From Alnus glutinosa (Eukaryota; Streptophyta; Magnoliopsida; Fagales; Betulaceae), in assembly GCF_958979055.1 (NCBI RefSeq), contig NC_084894.1, forward strand, positions 3,725,001-3,789,000: a stretch of DNA of 64,000 nt, given 5' to 3'. The position numbers were made by a program, and so were the translations under genes. Below, piece after piece: positions 22,459 to 35,179 of the stretch. Position 1 is the stretch's first letter, and each line of letters opens with the position of its first letter. The notes under the pieces are model-generated. The model did no database searches. It had not been told where the DNA came from and saw only the letters and a list, made by a program, of their open reading frames with translations.

Positions 22459-22638
22459 GTACATTAGGGTTTTGCTATAAATATGTTATGTTGTAACTCT
22501 AGTTCATATTATTGAATATAACAGCACTCTTGTGGACGTAGGCGAATTGCCGAACCAAGTAAAATATGTGTCTTACTTCTCTCTCGACCTCTCTTTTCAA
22601 TTCCTTATATTTCATCATCATTGTGTACGGTAACAACA
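22330..22638 (+). mobile_element. Copia 3' LTR
   Basis: TGTTAGAACAAG...GTAACAACA, 309 bp. It follows the polypurine-like AAAGTGGAGAT and shares its 3' ~180 bp with 16600-16783. Confidence 0.82.
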
Positions 22639-22639
22639 C

Positions 22640-22870
22640 GCTCCTAGTTCGCTGGTTGTGTAAAAAAATATATGCAGATGTGGGCAGTTATTATCTGCCT
22701 GCATTTTCACTCCTAGTTTGCGGGTCGTGTAAAAACTTATCAACCCTAATGTCAACGCTTACCTGAATTAAATAGTCAAATCGCTATCCACATATGATGT
22801 AATGGCCTTTTGAATTACTATCTAAATCTAAATAATGCGGTTATTACTATATTGAAATAAATTTACTCGG
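22640..22870. repeat. Dispersed repeat with GCGGGTCGTGTAAAAA words
   Basis: CTCCTAGTTCGCTGGTTGTGTAAAAA and CTCCTAGTTTGCGGGTCGTGTAAAAA occur here. Related words (TCGCAAGTCGTGTAAAAATT, TTTGCGAGTCATGTTAAAAATT) end similar AT-rich blocks at about 47095-47245 and 54240-54410. I read this as a degraded dispersed repeat family, ends undefined. Confidence 0.4.
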
Positions 22871-23161
22871 CTCGATTACCACCTTAATTGCTGGAGAGGT
22901 CCATTTTTGCTCAATTAATTAATTATTAAAAAAAAAAAAAAAGAACTGCACGTATGAAAATTTAAAAGTAGCACGGAAGCCAAACGCGCCCTAAGGATTT
23001 TAGGGTTTAGAGCAAGAAAAACCAACCAACGGACTCTAGGGTTTATACTTGACACTCGAGTCCCAAACCCAGAAAACCCTGAATCCCCCAAATTCGCATC
23101 CTCTTCTTCTCTTACAGGAATCCCTCTCATACACAAATTCACCAAGGGAGAGAGATCGAAA

Positions 23162-24213
23162 ATGGAGCCGAGATTGGCCAATACATGGCGTTTAACAGTG
23201 AACGAAAAGAAATTCATCGAGACCGCTCTGCAATCGGACCTCCGAATCGACGGTCGTCGCCCTTTCGAATACCGAAACATCTCCATCAAGTTCAGCAGGC
23301 AAACATTTTCCCCTTTCCCCAAGTCATCGATTTTCTGTCTTTTTCTTCAGAAATCAATTTCTTCTACTTTTGAAATTTCACTTTTTGTTTGTTTCGGGGT
23401 TCGATTTTTATGCGTCTTTTGGTGATTTTCAGCGTTGACGGCTCGGCGGAGGTGCAGTTGGGTCAGACCCATGTGATGGGCTTTGTGACTGCCCAGTTGG
23501 TTCAGCCCTACAAGGACAGACCCAACGAGGGCACGCTCTCCATGTTCACTGAATTTTCTCCCATGGCCGATCCTTCATTCGAGCCGGGCCGTCCAGGAGA
23601 GGCTGCAGTGGAGTTGGGACGGGTAATTGACCGCGGTCTAAGGTGAACTTTTAGCATGGGTTTTTATTGGTAGTTTTAAATTTTGAGACTTTGTGTCGAT
23701 TGTTCTTGTTCAATGACATTATGTGAAACTACCCAGTAAAACTAAGAAGCAGCTCTTTTGTACCTTCTAAAGCCATGCCATGCCATTTATAATGGATTGT
23801 TTGTTATTGTATTATATCATGCATTGTAAGAGTTCAAACATTTATTTTCCATGTGTTGCTTGGTGAAATTGCATTAAAAATGTCGAACTATGTGTAATTA
23901 TGTTAGAGCTTTCAGCACTGACTGATTGTACTTAAGAATCTGAAATGGGCTGTGGGCGATATTGTCCTATGAATGTTCCCTACTAGCAAGTACAAGGAGC
24001 ACATATGGGCATATGTTGGCCTTCCTAGAAAACTAAAAACTTTTTCCAAGGAAGGTTCTGAGTTGTAGTGAATTTATTTGAAGGTTTAAAGTGTTTGTAC
24101 AGGGAAAGCAGGGCAGTGGATATGGAATCACTTTGTGTTATTTCTGGGAAGTTAGTATGGGCAGTCCGTGTTGATCTCCACATTCTAGATAATGGGGGGT
24201 AAGTTTCTGTTTT

Positions 24214-24273
<60 letters not shown>

Positions 24274-27200
24274 TAATACAGTTAATTCTTTCAATTGGGA
24301 TTGAGGTGAGGCTCAGTTGAGTTGTACAGTTAATTTTTGCAATTCATTTTACTTTAGACTAATTTTTGTTTTTTATTCATTTATCTTGGAAGCAGAAACC
24401 TTATTGATGCTGCTAATATTGCTGCTTTAGCGGCTCTCTTGACATTCAGGAGGCCTGAATGTTCATTAGGAGGAGAAGATGGTCAGGAAGTGATAGTGCA
24501 CCCACCTGAGGTCAGCTCTGCAAATTTCTTAGAATTAATTTTAGAAGTGCCCTTGCAGAAAACATTGAATTTGGTCATCAAATATTCAACTTATAAATAT
24601 GGGAAACAAATCATCCCTTTGGACAGAAAAGCACATGCCATGACTAGAAGGGCAAGGGGTGCAGAACTTTGATATTGTCATTCTAGTATCTCATCATCCT
24701 TTTATGATATATTTTCTGAGCATAATCTTATTATGATTAAATGTATACTTTAGACTCTTGGATATACTATTTTTTCAGTAGCTGTTATCACATATTGCTT
24801 TTTGACAGGTGAGGGAGCCACTTCCTTTGATAATACATCATCTCCCTATAGCAGTGACATTTGCGTTTTTCAGTAACGAGACCAGTGTGGTAAGCATATG
24901 CTGTCTCTGTCAATAGGGCATATAAATTTGGAGCTTAGCTCCATTCATTAGGCGATTGTTTTAATCTAATGGGGGTGCCATTCAGGTGATAGACCCAACC
25001 CACTCTGAAGAGGCTGTTATGGGGGGACGAATGACTGCTACACTTAATGCAAATAATGATGTTTGTGCCATTCAAAAAGCTGGAGGTGAGGGTGTCTTGC
25101 AGAGTGTAATCATGCAATGTTTGCGAATTGCTGGTCAAAGGGCTTATGATATAACTACCAAGATAAAAAATGCGGTTAGTTTTTTCCTATGGAATGACCT
25201 TTTAAGACCTGATGCGCCTTTTGTGCTTCCTTGTAGCTAATATATTCAATTGACAAACATACAGTTTTTTGTACAATTTGCTAAACTTAATTATAAGAAC
25301 TGGTTTCTATGCTTATAATTGGCAGTGATGAAAGGCAAATCATGGAGAATTTCGTTTTTGTCTCTAACATAAGCGCCAATCTTTGGCAAGTTTGGTGGGC
25401 AAGGCCTCATAAAAGCACTCATGATCAGGAGCACTCATACTGCATTCTGGAACATCTTTACTAGAGTAAATATTAAGGCATCTTAGAATTAGGCTATGAT
25501 TAACTAGTCACAGCTGCATTGTTTTCATGTTATGTTTATGATTTATGTTAATAGATATGATTGTTATGGTTTATCTGGACAACATGTGATTCACTTAAGT
25601 TGTAACCAGTTTTACGATAGCAGAAGTGGTGTTTCTGATCTGTGATCTGGATTACATAATTGTCACTTTTTGGGTTAGTTCATGGATCAATCAGGCTATA
25701 AGCATTATGCATGTGTGAGAGTAGCTCAAAAGCTGGTGTATTCTTGTGTAAACCCAGACCCAGGAATTGTTATCGCATAATGGTTAGAACAATAGGTGAT
25801 TATCCTAGTTTATTTGGGCTGTTGAAGGCTATATTTAGTTCTGTTTGTTTGAGGTTATGATTAGGATGGAAGCTTAGCCCGGGCAATGGCCAGAGCTCAA
25901 AAGGGAATTGTTGGATTCCTTTAAAGGCAGAGGGGGTGTGGATGCTGCTTTAAAGTCAAACATTGTAGCATGGTTCCAACTAATTTTGGGAATTCAATGC
26001 TTGTTTAACACATTTTGGAGACTAGAAGTGCTGATGTAGCATCTGGAACCATTAGTATCTTAATTTGACTATGTTTTCGTGGGATGACATGATATCCCTT
26101 GCCCAGATGAGGGTGAAACCGTGAAGAGAAGGGAGTTGAAGTCATAGCTAGAATAATATTTGAGTTCAATTAAGTCCCAATGGAAAACTGTGTTGGAATT
26201 TTATTTATTTTTTATTTTACTTCTGCGAACACAGCCAACAAGCTTCTAGAAGTGGACATTGGTGAAGCAGCCACCATCACAAGCTTCTAAGGATGCAACC
26301 TGCCATAGTTCTTGGTTCTTTTGAGTTGAGGATTCATTTTCTAACAGCCAATGCCATTATAGGTTTTTTTTCCTACAACCTTGAATAGCTAGTTGAAAAA
26401 TATATGGTGTCGTTACAACCTTGCGTGGTTTTTTTAATTTCTTCAAGAGCAAATGACTCTCTCCCTCTCTCTCTGCATTGAAAATTAAGTCAGGTTTTGA
26501 ATGTAAAAGAGTGAAAGCTCCTAACTTCTTTTGCAAAGTTGGCTGTCTTGATTGCAGCTTTTCTGTTGAGTAGATGTTTCTTACTTTATTTGTAATTTTT
26601 CTTCTGCAAATTGATGTAGGTTGAATCATACAACACAGAAAGAGCATTACGGAAGGTCAAGCGACATTCTTCTTCTGTTTCTTTAGATGTCAGTGGTGCT
26701 GATGTTGATGTAGTGAAGAACCAAAACCAATCTTTTGACCAGAAGGGTGTCAGTGAGAGATCAAAGCTGATACCTGGGAAAAGCATAGCTGATCAAAGTA
26801 CAGATATAGAAAGTGAAACCAAATCATCTAGACAAGGGCAAACTAGCAGGATAGACGGAGATGCTAAGAACTTCATTGGAGGACCCTCAAGTTGGTATGT
26901 TCTCAGTCTGTCCAAAGTTTGTGACCCTGCTTCAGAGGAGCTTCTCTTAGTGAATAAATGATTAAGATTATTCTAGAACTTTGGCCACACCCCCACATGT
27001 GCTTGTGCATGGACGAGTGCACACACACAATCACACACCAAGAGCCCGTTTTGTTTATTCAAATCTAATGTTTTTGAGTTTCTTTTTTCTGTTTCTCAGG
27101 GATCCTTACACCGGGGGTGTTAATTCAGATTTCCTGAAAGCTTCTCTAGCTTCACGTGGTAAATAAAATTTATTGCTCATTGAATAACGTTTTAGTCTAG

Positions 27201-27353
27201 GCCTTCCAACAGACATGGGATAAAACAATGATGGTTACCAGTGAAAAAAAATCACAGCTACTTAGCAAAAATAAATAAACAAATGAAAGATCTCAGCTGC
27301 TCCTTAGTTCTCGTGCTCAACATTTTACCCTCCTTGATATATTCTTGTCTCAC

Positions 27354-27388
<35 letters not shown>

Positions 27389-27680
27389 CCTCCCTCCCTC
27401 CCTCTCTCTCTCCCCTCTGTGTTTTTTCCCCAAAATAATCTGTATCACACATAAACTTGCAGGAACATCAACACCAAGTAGGAAGGAAAAAGACTCGAGG
27501 GGAGAGAATATATCACGTGAAGCCATGCCAGTTGAACCACCTGAAGATAATATTTTAGCTTCTTCACCTATTGAGGTGGCCAAAACTCCTTTGCGGACGA
27601 ATGGAGAGAAAACTTTAAAGGATGCTGTGAAGCCCAAGAACAGGAGAAAAAAGAAGGCATCCTCCGCTGGTGGAAGTTAG
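23162..27680 (+). CDS. RRP45: Exosome complex component RRP45 (CER7-like)
   Basis: Nine coding exons (23162-23298, 23433-23642, 24103-24198, 24396-24510, 24809-24889, 24986-25174, 26620-26894, 27100-27158, 27463-27680) join in frame to 459 residues. Arabidopsis CER7/RRP45B is about 438. RRP45 is an RNase PH-fold subunit of the core exosome ring, which channels RNA for 3'-5' decay in nucleus and cytoplasm. CER7 is known to tune wax synthesis through decay of an RNA precursor. The RNase PH fold covers about residues 1-290, with VQLGQTHVMGFVTAQLV, IFTEFSPMADPSFEPG-like, SVRIDLHILDNGG-like and EEAVMGGRMTATLN signatures. The plant-type C-terminal extension ends in a lysine-rich tail. All introns are GT-AG except intron 1, which best fits a GC-AG donor (CAG|GCAAAC). 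A (GT)n lies in intron 3 and a (CT)n in intron 8. Confidence 0.93.
24219..24271. repeat. (GT)n microsatellite in RRP45 intron 3
   Basis: About 25 uninterrupted GT units starting 20 bp after the exon 3 donor. Confidence 0.95.
27352..27415. repeat. (CT)n/(CCCT)n tract in RRP45 intron 8
   Basis: CT dinucleotides followed by CCCT units, about 50 bp before the acceptor of the last exon. It may act as, or disturb, the pyrimidine tract. Confidence 0.9.
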
Positions 27681-30019
27681 ATGAACTTCTGTCACTAGCA
27701 TGTATGTTGATAACCTGATTTTTCTGACACAATCTTTTTAGTCTTGGTTGCAGAAAACTAAATTTTGTGAGATCTTCATTATAACCTCGTGCAAAAAAGT
27801 TTTAATGTTTTTTGGTCTTAGAATCTAACGAGTATTTAGGGTACAATCAGTGGAGCGGGTATCAATGACATACATGGATTCCATTATAGTTCAAATAGTA
27901 TCTTAACTGAGTTGTTTTGGTACTTCGAGGCCTTTGTAGTTGTTAGTATCTTGTAGTATGTATGTACTCTTTTATCTCATCAGGGTGGAAGCCTTGCATT
28001 TTTTTCCCATTCTAATGACAGCATAAAAAAGATCGGATATTTTCGCCGTGCTATTTAATGATATGTCACACTTGTCCCCTTAATGAACATTTTCTCCTTA
28101 TTTTTACTGAACTACTACTGAGATCATCCCAAAAGTTGATGACTCTTTTTTCTTTTTTTTGTCGCTCCGTTTTTCATTGTTGTTGCTTGGCAGATACTGG
28201 GTCAGCACACTTAGAACTTACAGAGGGCAATTCTACTTGAAACTCTCAGACTTTGAAGGCGTGCGGTGTGACCAATACGAGCAGGAGTCAATTACCATTG
28301 GAATCAGAAGCAATAGAAGCGAGATGACTACTGCACCAAAGGTTTGGCTTGAGCAATGTGCCAAGATCTAAGTTGTTCTACTTTGACTAATGGATCAACA
28401 ATTGCTTCATCTCCTCTCATTTTTGGCCGAAGTTACTAAGTTGTAAATTATTAAGTTGCTTCTTAGTAAGGCATTTAGGTTTGCACCCTATAGTGGATCA
28501 TTAGGGCTTTTTTCCTTTTCCTTTTCCTTTTCCTTTTCCTTTTTATTTTGATTATATCCAAATGTACACCAAGATGATACTGAGATTATTTTTGTTAATG
28601 CACAGAAAATGATTATTATCTCACCTTCAAATTGCAATATTTCAGGTAATGTGGCCTTTTGTCTTGTCCTTACCCCTCAGTCTACCTAGAGTATCTACAA
28701 CATCTCTTTGTTTGTTTCCACCAACTGGAAAAGGAGAAAAAGAAGAAAAAGAAATCACTAATTTGGTCTCTATGCAGTATGACTCCCATAGAAGATCAAG
28801 AAGTAAAAAGATAATATATGTGTTATAATTCCTCTCTTAAAGTAGTTATCATTTTACCATTTTTCTCTCACCAAAAAAAGGCAAAAGAAATTATTTTTTT
28901 TTTTAAAAAAAAAAAACATTCATGGAAATTCAAAATGAAATGTGTTATGGTACCCAAAGGGCTGAACAGGCATGCATTGGCATCGTGTGAAGGTATGTGA
29001 TGATATGATGATTCCTGTAAACCCTTCAATTTGGACATGTCGCATGCCATCTCAACCCAAACAAAAGTGGACAAAATACCTTCTATCCGTTGAAAAGAAC
29101 ACAGTTTTCTTTCAAATTTGTCCAAAATAGCATTAAAAGAGTTGGAAAAAAATTTAGTAAAAAAATATGTGCTTATTGTATGCGATTAAAAAAATTAAAA
29201 AAAAAAAAAAAAAAAAAAAAGTCTTTCACATATTAAGGGATACATGACAATTTTAAAGAGTGGATTATGAACATGGGCGGAGTCAGGACTCTTAGCAAAA
29301 GAAACTAAACACGATCTATAAGATCCAATAAAAACGATACATATGAGCGTTGACTCTTTATCATAAATGATTAAACCATTTAACTTGTACTGCCAAAACA
29401 AATATTGTGAGCCAAAATAAGTGCAAAATAACTATTTAAAAAATTGATTGTTAGTAAGAAATCACTTAACGAATAACCACTCAAAGAACCCGAACCATTT
29501 AACTTTTTCTTTCACATCTTCAAAGTCCCAAACCAAATTGAGTTTCTAGTTAGAAGCTAACTAGAATATGGAGGAAACTAAATGAATTGGGTATTTTAGG
29601 TTTTTTGTGTTGGAAGAAGGGGCAGAAATAAAAATAAAAATAAAATAAAAGGTGACAAATATTATTTTGAGAGGATAAAGTTATAAAATAGGTATACTTT
29701 AAGAATATTTTTAAACACTTTTCCGAATGTGCCCACTCCAAGACGAATTTGGATCCTCTAAGACGCGGGTCTGCTCCTAGTTAAGAAAAACTTCCTCCCA
29801 TCCAGTTTGGGGACAAAGGATATCCTCTCCAGTTAATTTTATTTGAAGGGTAAACTTGTCTTTTCAAGTTTTTTGTGAACAAATTTACCTTTTAAATAAA
29901 ACTTAATTCAATGCTCTCCAGTTCAACTGAATTGGAAATATTTTGTTGTTATAAAAGAAGTTTAGAATTAAATCACTCATGCACTAAAAAAATGAGATAT
30001 AAAATAATAATAATAATAA

Positions 30020-30056
<37 letters not shown>

Positions 30057-32660
30057 TTAGGTTGCCCATCAAATCAAACCCTCCCACTACGAGCTCGATG
30101 TGAAGTTTCTGACGTTTCCCTTTTGAAAAAGATCGATGGTTGTGATTAACAATTATTAAAATTATTTTTGTGGGTATAAATATTATGTGGTTAAAAAATA
30201 AAAATAAAAATAAAAATCTTTGGTGAAATAATAACATAGCCTCCTTGCAAGTAGAAGTAGAATTCTCCCCTCTAAATGATATAACTTCATAAACAATTAC
30301 TCAAAACTTATTTTTTTAAATTTTATATAAGTGCAACACACTAATATCACAATATAATCTTAACCTTTAAATTTTATTAATTACTGACCCATACCACACA
30401 TAACCATCTCGATGACCGTCCTCGGAGATTATTACATGTTTGTTAGTGATTTTGCTTTTTGTCTTTTGTTTTCTTTCTCTCAAAATAAATACATTAACAA
30501 ATAACGCAAAATACTTCTAAAAATAATTTTCACATTTATATTACATTATGACACTTTTTCAAATTAAAAACAGAAAATATTGCCCAAAATACCCAAATTT
30601 GACTATTATCTTGAACTTAATTTGAGAAGATGAGATCATGGGACTGCAGAGACAGAGCGGGAGGGGGGCTAGTATGGGCTATGGCATCGTTTCGATCCTT
30701 TGAAACCTTACATTAAAAGGTAAAGAAATATTGTGTTTGGGCCAAACAAACAAAGTTTGGCCCCTACCCATTAAAAGGCTTGGCCTTGCCATTAAAGGGC
30801 TTCACCTATTGGCAAATTGGCAAGTCTCTAATCTAAGTTTATAAGGCAAACTGTAGCCCCCTCTCTCCCCACCCACCCCCCAAAAAAAAGTAGGTAAGAA
30901 AAACAATCTAATTTTATTTTGTATATATATATTAATTTATTCTTCAATTTGAATATATTTTTTATTCATACTATAATCTCTCTATCTTAATTATTTCTCG
31001 TTCATACTTTAACCCTTTTTTTTTTTTTATTCCATCCTTGAATTTGGAGGATTACATATGAGTGGCGATCAATCGGTTGCTAACAAGTTTCAAACACTTT
31101 AATGATGCCCATTTGAATAAAAAAAAATAAAAAAAAAAAGTATTTTCTTTTGTCCTTTTCTATCTTTTCTCATGGCAATCCAAGAGGTCCACCACAAAAG
31201 TACAAAATGAACGTAGCAGCAAGATGTGTCAGCCTTGCACTAGGCAAAAGTAAGCATAATAAAATAAAATAAATAAACAAATAAAATGGAAATTAGAGAC
31301 CCAAGGAAGATGTCATTATTCCTTTGAATGTAGGTAAGAAAATAAGGGCATATGTCCTTTTCCCCATGCAAAAAAAAAAAAAAAAAAAACTCTAAAATTG
31401 ATGTGTTCATTGAAGTGGATGGTTCTTTGTTGGAAGTTATTCTCCATGGACAAAATTCAGATATGCTGCAATGGGTCTTTGACACGTGGGCTTAAGAGTG
31501 AATCACCTTTCCTTGTTTGGCCCACATGATCTGATCTTTCTCATCATAGATTGACACCTGTGTGGGCCTTCGTCATACATGCCTTTAATCAACCAATAAA
31601 AGTTTCAAGCTCCATGAATGAAATCAGGCCACCTAAAACACCCAATCCCATGCATCTCTCTCTATCTCTCTCTAGAGAGAGAGAAATGATTCCTATACAA
31701 CAGTTATGCACATGTTATACAAGAATGTAAATACATGGAGTGAGCCCCATGAAGTGGGTTCCAATACATTGATCACACTTCATGTATCTACAGTTATGTA
31801 CATGTTGTGCAAGGATCAATGCTCATATATATATATATATGTCTGTGTGTGTGTATGTGTGTGTGTGAGCGAGCTAAAGTTGATTTCGGTGTATTGTGCA
31901 TATTCGATTTCCAAAGCATTATGCATGAGAGTGCTCTCTCTTAATGGGGCCGCCTTTCAAAATCACCCTCCATTTGTTAGGCTTGAAATTAAAATTTTTT
32001 GTTCGGATACTATGTTAAATCATAAAAGGTAATAATACTACATACGCATATTTCAACCAAATGATTTCACATTGCACATCAGTTATTGGATCAGATCTTG
32101 CTAAAAAGAATTCAAAGATTGATTGGTACCGTCACATCGGCTCAGTGAGATGAGAGTGTAGTATTATTCAATCACCAATTATTTCAAAAATTTAAAGCCA
32201 ATAAAAAATAGTAAATTTAACATTTAATTAATACTTTAACACTATAAAAATCATTTCTTTCTGTTAAGAAAAATAAATGTTACATATGGATTTTCTAATT
32301 GTATTTTTTTAAAAAAAAAAAAAAATTAATTAATTAAGGATAGTTGTGCATTTTTAAAAGTTTTACAAGGATATAAGAGATATTTCACTCGTATACTAAC
32401 CCTAAACCCTAACGGTAGGAGTGACATTGCAAGTTTTTCAAAAATGATGACCCGGCATTGTAACTTTTTAAAGATTAAGTGTATGATTACAAAAGTAATA
32501 AAAAATCAGAAAAGGTAAGTAAGTTTCCTTATACAAAATATTTTTTAAAATTTGAAAAAAAAAAAAAAAAAAGTGGGTGGGGGGTATATATATATATATA
32601 CATATATGCTAGCATAAATAAAAACTCAAATTAGACAAAGTCATTCCTCATTATCTTTTT
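27681..32660. other. RRP45 3' flank and repeat-poor AT-rich intergenic DNA
   Basis: No gene was found in about 5 kb. 27681 to roughly 28600 is the likely 3' UTR and terminator region, with a TTTTCC minisatellite at 28507-28543. The rest holds many A/T homopolymers (29198-29220, 30026-30053, 31372-31389), an (AAT)n run near 30007, a (TA)n and (TG)n run at 31826-31867 and direct repeats of ACAGTTATGnACATGTTnTnCAAG at about 31701 and 31790. Open frames here are short and low-complexity. Confidence 0.5.
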
Positions 32661-32672
32661 ATATTAATTAAT

Positions 32673-34154
32673 GGATCCGGCTTCCATGCTGTAGAGAAAA
32701 GTACCGGATATCTGCTGTAAAATAAATAAACGGTCCAGATTCATCTCCAACATATTTTAACTCAAACGACGTCGCAGATAAACATTTAATAAAACACGCC
32801 TTGACGCCGTTTAAAAGGGAAGGAAAAAATACATTCGTTGCCTCTTTTCAAAACCCACAACGTCACTCTGTTGTCCCCTGTTATACCCAACCTAAACAGA
32901 GGCCACGCATGAAGTGGCACAATAACTTTCCCCGTAAACTACATATATCAGGTCTTCGGTAGAGGCCAACTTTAGTTGCTTAAAACTCTCTGCATGTTTT
33001 ATCTTGCTCCTTTTAACACATAGGAATGGGTCGTCGAATCTCTTCCAAGTTAGTAACCCTTCCATTTTAGTCAAAAGTCCCAACAACCAGACACATATAT
33101 GATATAACATACCAAACAATTTTAAACCAAGAAACAACCTGCCCTCTCATCCAGAGAAAGATGAACCGTTTTCCCGTCCTCAAGAACGACCTGATTATCA
33201 TACCCAAAAAGCTGGGTATACCCTTTATCAAAGGCCATGATTAGCAAATTCATGTGTGACAAGAAGCACTTGTAGAAAGCAGAAAACCATGAGAAGAAAA
33301 CCCTGCTGAGGGCACCCCGTCTTCTTTCCGATCTTTCAGTCTATTTGGTAAACAAATCTAAACAAATACTATGGGTTGGTTCTTATTTCTGTGTTTGAGC
33401 TTGAAATATATATAGTTATATAACAAGGAACAAAAGGAAGAGTGTTGGGGAAGAAGAGAGAGGCTAATGTGAAGGAAAGACGAAAGGGAAGACTGAAGAG
33501 GAAGAGGTCCCTTTTATTGGTGAGTGACAGAGTGAGAGAGGTGTTGAGAGCTATTGAGCTAGCATACGTAGACAGATTTCTCTCTCTCTTTTATGTTCTT
33601 CAATTCTGAATCACAGTAAATGAAGTTTTTTATATTTTAATTCTTATCATTATCTCCTTCATTTCCTTTTTCTTTGTGATGGGTTTTGTGTTAGCTACTT
33701 ATTAAAGTGAAAAACAAAAAAAGAAGAGTATAATTTTTGGGCTTGGTAAAGCAAAGCTTCAGTGTCAATGAATTGCTTACCAAGTATAAAAGAGGTAGAC
33801 ATGTTTGAGTAAGTTATTGATCTGTTGTTCAAAACGAAAACAAGTATTAAGGGCTTTTTGGCGGGTGTAAGTAAGTGAATACTTCTGTAAATAAGGAAGA
33901 AAATTCCATGAAAAGCTCTGTTGACAAAGGACGTGAAGCATGAAGTTGCAGCCTCATGCGTGCCTATGTTTGGGTTCTGTAGAACAACGTGGATGTATTT
34001 TTTTCTTCCCTTTGAAACGGCGTTAAGGTGTGTTTCATCAAACGTTTCTCTGGGACGTCGTTTGAGTTAAAATATGTTGGAGATGAATCTGGACCGTTTA
34101 TTTATTTTACAGCAGATATCCGGTACTTCTCTCAACAGCATGGAAGCCGGATCC
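32673..34154 (-). mobile_element. Pack-MULE with ~150-bp terminal inverted repeats carrying an XTH gene fragment
   Basis: The ends are GGATCCGGCTTCCATGCTGT on the left and its near-exact reverse complement on the right. Similarity extends for about 150 bp (32673-32815 against 34014-34154), including the CCGGATATCTGCTGTAAAAT and ACTCAAACGACGTC blocks. Flanks are the 9-bp direct repeat TTAATTAAT at 32664-32672 and 34155-34163. That repeat is AT-rich and partly palindromic, so slightly less decisive. Long TIRs with a 9-bp TSD are typical of Mutator-like elements. There is no transposase. The cargo is host sequence (see 33139-33290). Confidence 0.8.
33139..33290 (-). pseudogene. Captured first exon of a xyloglucan endotransglucosylase/hydrolase (XTH27/28-like)
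   Basis: On the minus strand the ATG at 33288-33290 opens a signal-peptide-like MVFCFLQVLLVTHEFANHGL and then stops. One frame over, the text continues as FDKGYTQLFGYDNQVV, then GKTVHLSLDERAG, and a splice donor follows (AG|GTTGTT at 33139/33138). GYTQLFG...GKSVHLSLDERTGSGF is the start of the mature domain of the XTH27/XTH28 group of family GH16 wall enzymes. The catalytic ExDxE exon is absent. Upstream of the ATG (33291-33600) lies a pyrimidine-rich, 5'-leader-like sequence, so leader and perhaps promoter were captured with the exon. The frameshift makes it non-coding as it stands. Confidence 0.72.
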
Positions 34155-34163
34155 TTAATTAAT

Positions 34164-34919
34164 AACACTATTGGCCAACTCACTCTTCAATAATTACTAT
34201 TAAAAAAGAACCTCTTAATTAAACTCCTCATATATCTACAATTATTGGTTTTATTTTTATTTATAGTCCTAAACTATGCACGTTCTCTTTGTTTTACTTT
34301 TCTGAAACAATAAATATATAATTTTCAATCCTCTTAAATCAGATTCACTCACTTTACCTTCAATCTCCAGACAATTTACGTATTATATAACTTTTCTTCC
34401 GCATGCGTACCCTATTTTTCATGGCGATTTACATTAAAATATTTTTGATAAAAACATGATTTGATTAAATTAGTATCAATTGATTTGCTACATCACATTG
34501 AAATTAGTGAAATTGCATGTGGTGATTGATTATTGTTTATACATTTTTAAAAAAAAAAAAAAAAAATCTTTGCATAAATTAAAGTTTGAAGTGTCATTTC
34601 AATGAAGTAACTTCAAGGTACCTTTATTTACTTTATAATGTGAAAAAAAATATTGAGCATGAGTTATTTGATTTCTGACAAGATTTGATTCACATGAAAT
34701 CACATCATGTTTAACGTTCCTGGTCAACAGGTAATTAGTTGTTAAAACATGAATATTCAAGATATTGTTTGTCCTATTTGTAATTTAGGGTTGCTAGTTG
34801 ATGATACCCTCAATTTTTAGGTTTAGGGTACTACAGTCTAAAAAAATTGGCTTGGGGTAACTAGTAAAAACAAAATAAAGATTGAGCCAAAAAAAAAGAA
34901 AAAGAAGAAGAAGAAAGTA
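34164..34919. other. AT-rich intergenic DNA
   Basis: Nothing gene-like was seen. It contains an A-run near 34550 and GAA-repeats near 34893-34915. Confidence 0.5.
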
Positions 34920-35179
34920 TTTATAACTTTACAAATGACGTAAAATGGTTTACGTCGTTTGAACAGAATCAACGTAAAATGGTTTCCGTCTAACAACAAA
35001 AATAAACGTCATTTGTGGGTGCAAACAATGTTAAAAAAATTTCTCAACTGCATTTTCGTGACTGTTGACAAACGATGTGAACTAAGCGACGTCAATTGAT
35101 TGATGTCGTTTATTTCACTCTTCATGTCGTTTTTCAAACGATGTCGAACAACTGAAACAAGAGAATTTTTGTTGTAGTG
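34920..35179 (+). mobile_element. CACTA (En/Spm)-type element terminus with subterminal repeats
   Basis: The segment ends GAATTTTTGTTGTAGTG, the reverse complement of the CACTACAACAAAAATTC terminus of plant CACTA elements. It is followed by TAA, a possible 3-bp target copy. Upstream, 8-10 copies of an ACGTCGTTT/AAACGACGT-like word in both orientations form the subterminal array expected for this superfamily. The opposite CACTA end was not found. Confidence 0.6.

Larger units (their letters stand above)
16585..22638 (+). mobile_element. Decayed Ty1/copia LTR retrotransposon
   Basis: The 5' LTR remnant ends at 16783 (GTAACAACA). It is followed by the initiator-tRNA-Met primer site TGGTATCAGAGCC at 16786-16798. 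Gag, protease, integrase, reverse transcriptase and RNase H follow in copia order, and the 3' LTR ends in the same GTAACAACA at 22638. The 5' LTR lacks its first 250-300 bp relative to the 3' LTR. The coding region has many stops and frameshifts and a 1.2-kb foreign solo LTR. A 253-bp tandem duplication covers the polypurine tract and LTR start. No target duplication could be confirmed. The element cannot be autonomous. Confidence 0.9.

Noticed and set aside
27258..27637. ORFs with SLSLSL or ERERER runs
   Set aside because: They read the (CT)n tract and shadow the last RRP45 exon.
28159..28371. 70-codon ORF after a possible acceptor AG, downstream of RRP45
   Set aside because: No protein match recognised and RRP45 already ends with its usual lysine-rich tail and stop. 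More likely 3' UTR.
31683..31840. GAGAAATGATTCCTATACAACAG start resembling the MITE family ends
   Set aside because: Only a left end. The later copy of the inner sequence is in direct, not inverted, orientation and no TSD was seen.
32892..33137. 81-codon minus-strand ORF inside the Pack-MULE
   Set aside because: It lies in the sequence after the captured XTH donor site, so it is probably captured intron. No domain.
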